A stretch of DNA of 64,000 bases from a virus: positions 28,873 to 92,872 of the IMG/VR virus record IMGVR_UViG_3300045136_000054. One strand, given 5' to 3'. Below, one piece after another: positions 56,338-64,000 of the stretch. Every line of letters starts with the position of its first letter. The first letter of the stretch is position 1. The translations under genes and the position numbers were made by a program. The notes under the pieces were generated by a model that made no database searches, was not told the DNA's origin, and saw only the letters and a program-made list of their open reading frames with translations.

Positions 56338-56380
56338 ACAATTAAATAAATAGAATTAATATAATCGTGAAAGGAATAAT

Positions 56381-58345
56381 ATGAGTTTGTTTGATTCATT
56401 AACAAAAATATCAAAACAACGATTTGATAATATGTTTTCTAATAATATATTATCATTAGAAGAATATTTAAATTTATGTAAATCAGATCCATCTGTATAT
56501 TCATCTCCAGCAGAACGTTTATTAAAAGCAATAGGCGAACCAAAAATAATAGATACATCTGAAGATCCAAGATTAGGAAGAATTTTTTTAAATCGTAAAA
56601 TCCGTATTTATCCTGCATTTTCAGACTTTTATGGAATGGAAGAAACCATAGAAAATTTAGTATCGTTCTTAAAACATTATGCTCAAGGATTGGAAGAAAG
56701 TAAACAAATTCTTTATTTCTTAGGACCTGTTGGTGGAGGTAAATCATCACTTGTTGATAGAATTGAAGAATTAATGGAAACACAACCAGTATATGTTTTA
56801 CGTGCAGAAGATGAACTATCGCCTGTGTTTGATGATCCTTTAAGTTTATTTAATAATCAAGAAGCTAAAAAATTTCTAGAAAATGAATATAATATTCCAT
56901 CTAGAGTAATTATTACTCGTCCATCTCCATGGGTAAATGAAAAGTTAAAAGAATTCGGTGGTGATATATCAAAATTCACAGTAGAAAAAATTTATCCAAG
57001 CAAAGATCATCAAATTTGTATTTCTAAAATTGAACCAGGAGATCCAAATAATCAAGATATTTCAGCATTAGTTGGAAAAATTGATATTAGAAAATTAGAA
57101 GATTATCCATCTAATCATCCATACGCATATAGTTATTCTGGTGGTTTATGTCGTGGTAATCGTGGAGTTGTCAATTTTGCTGAAATGTTTAAAGCTGATA
57201 TTAAAACGTTGAATCCACTTTTAGAAGCAACTCAATCTCATTCTTATAATGGAACAGAGGCAATTTCTGGACTTCCTTTCCAAGGTATCATTTTTGCGCA
57301 TTCAAATGAATCAGAATGGCAAAAATTTAGAAATGATAAAACAAATGAAGCATTTTTAGATAGAGTCTTTATAATTAAAGTACCATATTGTTTACGTGTT
57401 ACTGAAGAAGTAAAAATTTATGAAAAATTACTTCATAATTCTGCATTAGAAAAAGCACCATGTGCACCAGATACATTACAAATTTTAGCAAGATTTTCTG
57501 TTCTTACTAGACTTGTTGAACCAGAAAATTCTTCTATTTGGTCAAAAATGAGAGTTTATGATGGTGAAAATATTAAGGACACTGATCCAAAAGCAAAACC
57601 TTTACAAGAATACAAAGATGATGCAAAAGAAAAAGTAGGTGTAAATGAAGGTATGACTGGTATGTCAACAAGATTTGCTTTTAAGGTTTTATCTAAAACA
57701 TTTGATATGGATCCAGAAGAAACTGCAGCAAACCCTGTTCATTTATTTTATGTGTTAGAAAATTCTATTGAACAAGAACATTTGCCAAAAGATATACAAA
57801 ATACTTATATAGATTTTATAAAAAGTTTATTGATACCAAAATATGTAGAATATTTAGAAAAAGAATTACGTGTTGCATTTTTAGAATCATATTCTGATTA
57901 TGGTCAAAACATATTTGAAAAATATGTTATGTATGCAGATGCATGGATATCAGATACTGATTTTAGACACCCAGAAACACATGAAATGTATGATCGCAAA
58001 GCATTAGACGATGAATTAAACAAAATTGAAAAACCGGCACAAATTTCAAATCCAAAAGATTTTAGACATGAAATTGTCAATTTTGTGTTAAGACATAAAG
58101 CAAATAATAAAGGTGAATTCCCAAGATGGAATAGTTTTGAAAAAATAAAAACTGTAATTGAGCAAAAGATGTTTTCGGCAACTGAAGATATTATGCCAGT
58201 TATTAGTTTTGGTCCAAAAAGTTCATCTGAAGACCAAAAGAAACATGATGATTTTGTTAAACGTATGATGACACGTGGATATACAAAAAGACAAATAAAA
58301 TTACTTGTTGAATGGTATCAACGTATTAAAAAGAGTACTTCATAG
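56381..58345 (+). CDS. prkA: PrkA-type AAA+ serine protein kinase (YeaG)
   Basis: 654 residues, full length. The N-terminal AAA part has DFYGMEETIENLVSFLKHYA and the P-loop LGPVGGGKSSLVDRIE (about 114-129), then ARFSVLTRLVEP and a C-terminal kinase-like region. In bacteria yeaG-yeaH-ycgB form a conserved operon for nitrogen starvation and stationary-phase adaptation. All three occur here in the same order, 7 and 35 bases apart. RBS GAAAGGA. Confidence 0.93.
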   Translation: MSLFDSLTKISKQRFDNMFSNNILSLEEYLNLCKSDPSVYSSPAERLLKAIGEPKIIDTSEDPRLGRIFLNRKIRIYPAFSDFYGMEETIENLVSFLKHYAQGLEESKQILYFLGPVGGGKSSLVDRIEELMETQPVYVLRAEDELSPVFDDPLSLFNNQEAKKFLENEYNIPSRVIITRPSPWVNEKLKEFGGDISKFTVEKIYPSKDHQICISKIEPGDPNNQDISALVGKIDIRKLEDYPSNHPYAYSYSGGLCRGNRGVVNFAEMFKADIKTLNPLLEATQSHSYNGTEAISGLPFQGIIFAHSNESEWQKFRNDKTNEAFLDRVFIIKVPYCLRVTEEVKIYEKLLHNSALEKAPCAPDTLQILARFSVLTRLVEPENSSIWSKMRVYDGENIKDTDPKAKPLQEYKDDAKEKVGVNEGMTGMSTRFAFKVLSKTFDMDPEETAANPVHLFYVLENSIEQEHLPKDIQNTYIDFIKSLLIPKYVEYLEKELRVAFLESYSDYGQNIFEKYVMYADAWISDTDFRHPETHEMYDRKALDDELNKIEKPAQISNPKDFRHEIVNFVLRHKANNKGEFPRWNSFEKIKTVIEQKMFSATEDIMPVISFGPKSSSEDQKKHDDFVKRMMTRGYTKRQIKLLVEWYQRIKKSTS

Positions 58346-58352
58346 GAAATAA

Positions 58353-59660
58353 ATGTCAACATTTACAATTATTGATAGACGAAATGTTGCTAAAAAAAGA
58401 TCTTCTGGAAATAAACAGAGATTTTTAAGAAGAATTAAGTCATTTATTAATAAAAAAACAATTGATATAATTGGCAAAAAAGTTGGTGATTTAGATAGTA
58501 ATAATAATGTAATTATATCTCAAAATACGATAGAAGAACCAAGATTTATATATGATAAATCAATTTTTCATGGACCTGTTATATTAAGTGGTAATTATAA
58601 ATATATCCGTGGCGATGAATTTGATATTTTAAAAGATAGAAAAGAAAATGGAATAGGTAATGGTCCTTCTGCTGGACAGGGTAATAGTGAAGATGATTTT
58701 ATTGTTAATGTTTCACGTGATGAATTTTTAAATTATTTTTTTGAAGATTTAGAGTTACCAAATATAGAAGATAAACAACAAACACAGATAGTTGAAATAA
58801 TTCCAACACATGCTGGATTTACTAATGTTGGTCCACCTAATAGGTTATCTATTATTAGATCAATAACACAATCTAAATTAAGAAGAATTGCATTGAAAAG
58901 TAAATGGAAAAAATTGCTTAAAAAAGCACAAGATGAAATTGATGATATAAAAACTAAAGATAATTTAGATGAAAATGATCTCAAAAAAATATCAGAATTA
59001 GAAAAGAAAATCACGGGATATACGAAGAAGATTAAATCTATCCCTTTCTTAGATACAATAGATCTTCGTTTTCGTGTTAATGATTATAAACCAAAGAAAA
59101 AATCAAAGGCTGTAATATTTTTTATCATGGACAATTCCGGTTCTATGGGTGAAAGAGAAAAAACAATTTCTAGAAAATTCTTTACTCTATTTTATGTATT
59201 TGTGCATAGAAAATATGAAAACCCAGACATTGTTTATATATGTCATACTGATACTGCACATGAAGTTGATGAACATACATTTTTTACAACACGTGAAAGT
59301 GGAGGAACTATCGTATCATCTGCACTTAAATTAGTAGATGATATTATATCAAAACGATATAACCCAGCAGAAACAAATATTTATATTTGTCAAACATCTG
59401 ACGGAGACAATATACATGAAGATAATGCTGAATGTATCCATATAATCAAAAATAAATTATTACCAAAAATACAACATTTTTCATATCTAGAAATTAGAAA
59501 TAATAGATACATTTCTATAATAGCAGGAAATCATCCTCTTTGGGATGCATATAAAAATTTATTACATACAACAAAAAATTTTAATGCAGAATATATTGAT
59601 GATGAATCTCAAATTTATGAAGTATTTAGAAAATTCTTTAAAAAAAAAATAAATAATTAA
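58353..59660 (+). CDS. yeaH: YeaH/YhbH family protein (DUF444)
   Basis: 435 residues. N-terminal basic region (IDRRNVAKKRSSGNKQRFLR) typical of YeaH. A vWA-like domain has MIDAS-type DNSGSMGEREK (about 259-269), then CHTDTAHEVDEHTFF and ESGGTIVSSAL. Partner of PrkA in the bacterial operon, with molecular role unknown. Starts 7 bases after prkA. Confidence 0.93.
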   Translation: MSTFTIIDRRNVAKKRSSGNKQRFLRRIKSFINKKTIDIIGKKVGDLDSNNNVIISQNTIEEPRFIYDKSIFHGPVILSGNYKYIRGDEFDILKDRKENGIGNGPSAGQGNSEDDFIVNVSRDEFLNYFFEDLELPNIEDKQQTQIVEIIPTHAGFTNVGPPNRLSIIRSITQSKLRRIALKSKWKKLLKKAQDEIDDIKTKDNLDENDLKKISELEKKITGYTKKIKSIPFLDTIDLRFRVNDYKPKKKSKAVIFFIMDNSGSMGEREKTISRKFFTLFYVFVHRKYENPDIVYICHTDTAHEVDEHTFFTTRESGGTIVSSALKLVDDIISKRYNPAETNIYICQTSDGDNIHEDNAECIHIIKNKLLPKIQHFSYLEIRNNRYISIIAGNHPLWDAYKNLLHTTKNFNAEYIDDESQIYEVFRKFFKKKINN

Positions 59661-59695
59661 ATATATATAATTAAATTACATACAATTTTATAAAA

Positions 59696-61168
59696 ATGCC
59701 AAAAAAATTATTATTTAAATCTGGTGAAGATTGGAATATTTCATTAATCAAAAAAATTTATGATGAATGCGAAAAAATAGCAACAAAAGAAATGGAGTTG
59801 ACATATTACCCAAATCAACTAGAAATTGTTTCTGCTGAAATGATGCTAGATGCATATTCATCTATAGGTTTGCCCGTCAATTATAATCATTGGTCATTTG
59901 GTAAAGATTTTGTTAAAAACTGGAATCAATATAAAAAGGGAAATATGGGGCTTGCATATGAGATGGTTATAAATTCTAACCCATGTATTAATTATTTAAT
60001 GGAAGAAAATGATGCAACTATGCAAATGTTGGTTATAGCTCATGCAGCATTTGGACATAATTTTGTTTTTAAAAATAATTATATGTTTAAAACTTTTACT
60101 AATGCTGAATATATTATAGATTATATGGAATTTGCTAAAAAATATATAGCATCATGTGAAGAAAAATATGGAATTTCTGAAGTTGAAAAATTATTAGATG
60201 CATGTCATTCATTACGTGATCATGGTGTTGATGCATACGTGAGACGTTCTAAAAAGAGATTAAATGAAGAAGAACGTCTAATGCAAGAAAAAATAAAATA
60301 TGATAAAGAAATTCAATATTATGACGATGTAATAAATAAAACTATTCATGGTATTGAAAAAAATGATTCAAAAACTTCAAAAATTGATCCTAAAGAAATT
60401 GAACCACAAGAAAATATTCTATATTATATAGAAAAAAATGCACCAAATTTAAAACCATGGGAACGAGAAATAATTCGTATTGTTAGAAAAATATCACAAT
60501 ATTTTTACCCTCAAGGCAGCACAAAAACTTTAAATGAAGGATTTGCTTCATTTACACATTATTATATTGTCAATAGACTTTATGAAAAAGGTTTAATCGA
60601 TGATGGTACAATGCAAAGTTTTTTAATTTCACACACTAATGTTATATATCAACCAGAATATTGGAAACCTTGGTATTCTGGATTAAATCCATATGCATTA
60701 GGTTTTGCTATATTTAGAGATTTAAAAAGAATATGTGAATCACCAACAGAAGAAGATAAAAAATGGTTCCCAAATATAATAGGACAAAGATGGCAAGATG
60801 TTGTTAAAGATGCAGCATCTAATTATAAAGATGATTCATTTATTCAACAGTGGTTATCACCAAAAGTTATAAGAGATTTTAAATTATTTGAAATTGAATA
60901 TGATGAAAAAGGCGATGCATTTTTTGTAGAAGAAATTCATGATGAAATTGGTTATGAAAGAATAAGAAATCATTTATCTGAGTCATATAATAGAATTAAT
61001 TATGTACCAAACATTCAAATTGTTGGTCATGATAAAATCGGTGATAGAACATTATATTTAAAATATTTTCCATTTAGAGGCAGACCACTTAATGAAGATT
61101 ATACAGGAAAAACATTAAATTATCTTAAACAATTATGGGGATATGAGGTTAAATTAGATCGTGGATAA
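59696..61168 (+). CDS. SpoVR family protein (YcgB)
   Basis: 490 residues. SpoVR signatures: YPNQLEIVSAEMMLDAYSS, HWSFGKDF, NPCINYLMEEND, AHAAFGHNFVFKNN, LNEGFASFTHYYI and LNPYALGFAIFRD. Conserved His and Glu residues suggest a metal site, but no activity is established. Third gene of the prkA-yeaH-spoVR operon. The next gene overlaps its end by 8 bases. Confidence 0.93.
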   Translation: MPKKLLFKSGEDWNISLIKKIYDECEKIATKEMELTYYPNQLEIVSAEMMLDAYSSIGLPVNYNHWSFGKDFVKNWNQYKKGNMGLAYEMVINSNPCINYLMEENDATMQMLVIAHAAFGHNFVFKNNYMFKTFTNAEYIIDYMEFAKKYIASCEEKYGISEVEKLLDACHSLRDHGVDAYVRRSKKRLNEEERLMQEKIKYDKEIQYYDDVINKTIHGIEKNDSKTSKIDPKEIEPQENILYYIEKNAPNLKPWEREIIRIVRKISQYFYPQGSTKTLNEGFASFTHYYIVNRLYEKGLIDDGTMQSFLISHTNVIYQPEYWKPWYSGLNPYALGFAIFRDLKRICESPTEEDKKWFPNIIGQRWQDVVKDAASNYKDDSFIQQWLSPKVIRDFKLFEIEYDEKGDAFFVEEIHDEIGYERIRNHLSESYNRINYVPNIQIVGHDKIGDRTLYLKYFPFRGRPLNEDYTGKTLNYLKQLWGYEVKLDRG

Positions 61169-61571
61169 AAAATTTTATTGTCATTATGATGAAATAACAT
61201 TTGAAATATTACAGATTGGGCCCAATAAAATATGTGATTTAAACCGTGAAAACATTAAAAGTTTCGAAATACCTTTTGACCCTATAGCTAAAAGTATACT
61301 TTTAGGTGAAACGTCTATTAATGAATGGAAAATAATAATTGATGATAATAATAGGTTAATATTGTCAAATAAAAAAGATGCACATATAATTAGAATAAAT
61401 ACATTAGATCTTATAGAAATAAAAAATATTGGTAAAACTAATAAATTAATAACACTTTTTATAACAAAGAAAAAAGATCCAACAATATTATTTGATATAA
61501 TAAAAACTAAAAAATGGGCAATAACTGAAGAATTTTCAGTTTATACAAATAAACAATATTTAATCAATTAA
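61161..61571 (+). CDS. Hypothetical protein, 136 aa
   Basis: Beta-rich protein with no known family. Overlaps spoVR by 8 bases and converges with the minus-strand fibre gene (4-base overlap). Similar small proteins often lie near phage structural genes. Confidence 0.65.
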   Translation: MDKKFYCHYDEITFEILQIGPNKICDLNRENIKSFEIPFDPIAKSILLGETSINEWKIIIDDNNRLILSNKKDAHIIRINTLDLIEIKNIGKTNKLITLFITKKKDPTILFDIIKTKKWAITEEFSVYTNKQYLIN

Positions 61572-62548
61572 AATACAGTCCACGGTACATTCTGAGTAAC
61601 TGTTGGTGTCACAATTCCACTTAATGGAGATGTAGCTTTTAAGAATCCAAATGTTGCTGTTGTACCAACATTAACAATGTCAGATGGACCTGTATGTTGA
61701 TCTTGTAAATTTATTTGTACCAAAACTCTATAACCTTTTCCTCCATTTGGTCCAGGTGAATCAAGACCATATGTATATATATAGACATCATTTGAAGAAT
61801 ATGCTCCTGTTCCTATATTAGTTCCATTAAAAACCATCACATATGTATTTAATATTTGTTGATAATAACCAGAATTTTGTGGTATACCAATTGTTCCACT
61901 TCTTGTTGTTGTATTTGCTTTTATTGCTACTGTTCCTATATTTGAAAATACTGTACCCCAATTTATAGATTGAGAATTAGATTGTGTTGTTTGACTTAGT
62001 GTAACACGTATTTCACCACCAGAATTAAAAAAATATCTAGCTTGATCTTCTGTTACAAAATTATAAATTGCACTACAATATATATTTGTTGACCATGTTG
62101 TTGAACGCGTAATTGTTAATGCATTTGCTGTTAATGTCATCGATGCACCATTATTTGTATTGAATCTATTAGCATCAATATTAGCTAACATGTCTTGATA
62201 ATCATATGCATTTAAAGATGGTGCATCTTGTTCATGTGCTACTAAAGAATTACCTGTTGATGGTGCTGGTGGTAAAAGTGTTGTAGCTGTTCCTTGATGT
62301 AACGCACATATATTAATCATACTTCTTAAATTTGCCCAATCACTTGCTAATACTTTAGTTCCAGATGATTTGGCTGATATTGATATACCAGTTTGTCCAT
62401 ATCCCCTATCTCCATAACCAACACCAAATAAAGCAGAAGCTTTATTTGTTGCTGCTGCAGATGATGCAAATGCTACAGTTGGATCTTGACCACCTGTAAA
62501 ATTATCATAATCTGATGGTAATACTTTTGAACCTCTTGCGTAAGTCAT
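61568..62548 (-). CDS. Virion fibre/structural protein, 326 aa
   Basis: Rich in Ser, Thr, Gly, Ala and Asn, with beta-structure pattern and little Lys/Glu, as in tail fibres and whiskers. Starts MTYARGSKVLPSDYDNFTGG, and a related motif SSGTKVLASDWANLRSMINI recurs, so it has an internal repeat. GC content is higher than in plus-strand genes. RBS AAGGAGAT on the minus strand. Confidence 0.8.
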   Translation of the reverse strand: MTYARGSKVLPSDYDNFTGGQDPTVAFASSAAATNKASALFGVGYGDRGYGQTGISISAKSSGTKVLASDWANLRSMINICALHQGTATTLLPPAPSTGNSLVAHEQDAPSLNAYDYQDMLANIDANRFNTNNGASMTLTANALTITRSTTWSTNIYCSAIYNFVTEDQARYFFNSGGEIRVTLSQTTQSNSQSINWGTVFSNIGTVAIKANTTTRSGTIGIPQNSGYYQQILNTYVMVFNGTNIGTGAYSSNDVYIYTYGLDSPGPNGGKGYRVLVQINLQDQHTGPSDIVNVGTTATFGFLKATSPLSGIVTPTVTQNVPWTVF

Positions 62549-62570
62549 ATTATTATCTCCTTATATACAA

Positions 62571-64000
62571 TTACGCATAAACAGCGGTTAAAGTATACCA
62601 TTGTGTACTTGATGTTGCCACAAATTGTAATTTTGCTCCTGCTCCTAATGGAAATGCAGCATTAGTAGATAATGAATCAATTACTCCACCAGTGTCAGGA
62701 TATACTTTTAATGTTGCTGATGCATGTGCATTTATTATAGTTATGACCATTCCAGCAACAGCAGTTGGTAGTTTAACACCATCAGCTGATCCACCAGTTA
62801 TAGAAGTCACAACATTAACCTGCGTTGTTAATGCTGTAGCAGTACCTTGTGTTGAACCAGCAGCTGATATACCTGTTGTAACAGATACTCTAGTAATACC
62901 TGTAAATGTTGGATTATTAAGTGGGTTAACCCATGTTCCATCTCCTCTCCAATACGTTGAAGAAGATGCATTTGTTCCAGAATTTAAATTTACAACTGGT
63001 AAATTACCAGTTACTTCACTTGCTAAATTAACTGATGAACCAACTGACCAAGTATTTGTTCCAGTTCTGCGTGCAATACCAGTTCCAGTTAATCCAGCTA
63101 TTGCTGTTAAGTCATCATCAAGTGGTTGTGCATCAGTTATTCCATAACCAGCTAATGTTGTTGGATTAGAACCTGCTGTTACACGACCATACACATCTAC
63201 TGTTACAGATTTATATGTACCAGATGAAACACCTGTTTTTGTTAATGATAATTGTGCATTAGTACTTGTTGATGGATTAGTACCATCTGTTGTTAACATT
63301 AATCCTGAACTAGGATATAAATCTAGACCAACTTCGTCTGTTGGAAGTTCTTTAATACCAGCACCTAAGTTAATATTAAGCACATTACCATCATATTCTA
63401 AACCAACACCAGCACTAATTGAACCTGGACCAGCAATTTCTGTCCAATCATGATTTGTTAATGTATATAAGTATGTATGTCCAAATTCATAACAACTTGG
63501 ATTATGTACTAAAACAGTTGTTCCATTTGTGACAGTACCACGAATTTCAGTAAAATCTGTTAATGCTGACCATAAATTATTTGGTGAACCATTACTAATT
63601 AATATTGTATCAGTTGAATTTGCACCAGTAATATGAATATGTCCGTCAACAATAGATGCTGTTGCGCCAGTTAAATCAGCATTAATTTCAGATATCAAAT
63701 TAGTAAATGTTTGTGCTGCTGAACCAGTCACAGTAATTGAATATGATGTAGTATTTACTTTAATTGTTGCATTATAAACTGTTCCATTATTTGCTAAACC
63801 AGTTGCTGAAGATCCAGTTTTGGTTGTACTAAACAATACTCCCTGAACGTTTGTATTATAAGGTTTAATCCAACTTGAAGCTAAATTAGCAGCACCACCA
63901 ACATATTCAACTAAATCTTTAGCTCTCATGTCTGCAGCATATGCACCTGAACCCATTGGGCCACGTTCAACAGCAACTAAAAATCTATCACCCGCTGTTA
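62571..64000 (-). CDS. Tail fibre protein, N-terminus beyond window
   Basis: Reads at least 476 residues on the minus strand and stays open through base 64000 (codons upstream of the ATG at 63956 read ...[12 protein letters not shown]), so the true start is outside. Typical fibre features: [43 protein letters not shown] and a C-terminal trimer-like beta domain. Determines host attachment. Confidence 0.88.
   Translation of the reverse strand, partial: TAGDRFLVAVERGPMGSGAYAADMRAKDLVEYVGGAANLASSWIKPYNTNVQGVLFSTTKTGSSATGLANNGTVYNATIKVNTTSYSITVTGSAAQTFTNLISEINADLTGATASIVDGHIHITGANSTDTILISNGSPNNLWSALTDFTEIRGTVTNGTTVLVHNPSCYEFGHTYLYTLTNHDWTEIAGPGSISAGVGLEYDGNVLNINLGAGIKELPTDEVGLDLYPSSGLMLTTDGTNPSTSTNAQLSLTKTGVSSGTYKSVTVDVYGRVTAGSNPTTLAGYGITDAQPLDDDLTAIAGLTGTGIARRTGTNTWSVGSSVNLASEVTGNLPVVNLNSGTNASSSTYWRGDGTWVNPLNNPTFTGITRVSVTTGISAAGSTQGTATALTTQVNVVTSITGGSADGVKLPTAVAGMVITIINAHASATLKVYPDTGGVIDSLSTNAAFPLGAGAKLQFVATSSTQWYTLTAVYA

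Noticed and set aside
62692-63147. Plus-strand 151-codon frame opposite the tail fibre
   Set aside because: Antisense to a clear fibre gene. The Val/Pro-rich composition mirrors the fibre repeats.

Overview
The window is a contiguous piece of a very AT-rich, large tailed-phage genome. Phage hallmarks are tail-fibre-like genes on the minus strand at both right-hand clusters, an rIIB-like fragment, Hsp20, DHFR, a class II ribonucleotide reductase, homing endonucleases, inteins, and many small tightly packed ORFs. The host is probably a proteobacterium. That is an inference from a phage ArfA homologue, a YeaG/YeaH/YcgB-type gene trio, an E. coli-like RNase P RNA, a permuted tmRNA and a DUF4189-like protein. 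Almost all genes are on the plus strand, read from sigma70-like promoters of form TTTAC(T/A)-17-TATAAT.

Layout: 1-3.7 kb holds metabolic and hypothetical genes (broken manC, a DDAH-family enzyme). 3.8-4.1 kb is a circularly permuted tmRNA gene. 4.2-13.6 kb carries small early-type genes, a phosphoesterase, a tRNA-Met split by a homing endonuclease, a radical SAM protein, two SSSSSF-motif paralogues, a MaoC-like protein and a CCA-adding enzyme. 13.6-26.3 kb alternates tRNA clusters and structured RNAs with genes sharing an MKxxELxxE-type N-terminus that resembles the T4 capsid-targeting peptide. 26.4-31 kb is a TnpB element, a 114-bp tandem duplication and nrdJ split by a split intein. 31-36 kb has tRNAs, RNase P RNA, a ketosynthase and a tRNA-Leu with a group I intron. 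36-41 kb has more tRNAs, a QueC-like gene, a sulfotransferase and a DUF2828/Ro60-like gene behind repeated RNA leaders. 41-56 kb has a 2H phosphoesterase, Hsp20, an RNA ligase split by a second split intein, a PAS-GGDEF-EAL protein, an APS-kinase-like protein, a bactofilin and DHFR. 56.4-61.2 kb is a prkA-yeaH-spoVR operon. 61.6-64 kb is minus-strand virion fibre genes.

The unifying theme is translation and RNA metabolism. I can read about 38 tRNA genes plus several tRNA-like elements, covering all 20 amino acids. Beside them lie RNase P RNA, a CCA-adding enzyme, a two-piece tmRNA, ArfA, an Rnl5-type RNA ligase, a 2H phosphoesterase and a Ro60-like protein. Together they look like a phage-encoded kit for making, maturing, repairing and sparing tRNAs and for rescuing ribosomes. 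Several tRNAs are odd: five have the T-loop 54:58 pair changed from T:A to A:T, two have GGCAG-type T-loops, and two tRNA-like elements lack a D-arm. tRNA clusters sit behind a repeated arrangement of strong promoter, 29-34-codon ORF and strong terminator, which suggests controlled read-through.

Limits: everything here was read by eye. RNA folds were found by matching complementary strands, not by energy calculation. Family names rest on remembered motifs, not on searches.
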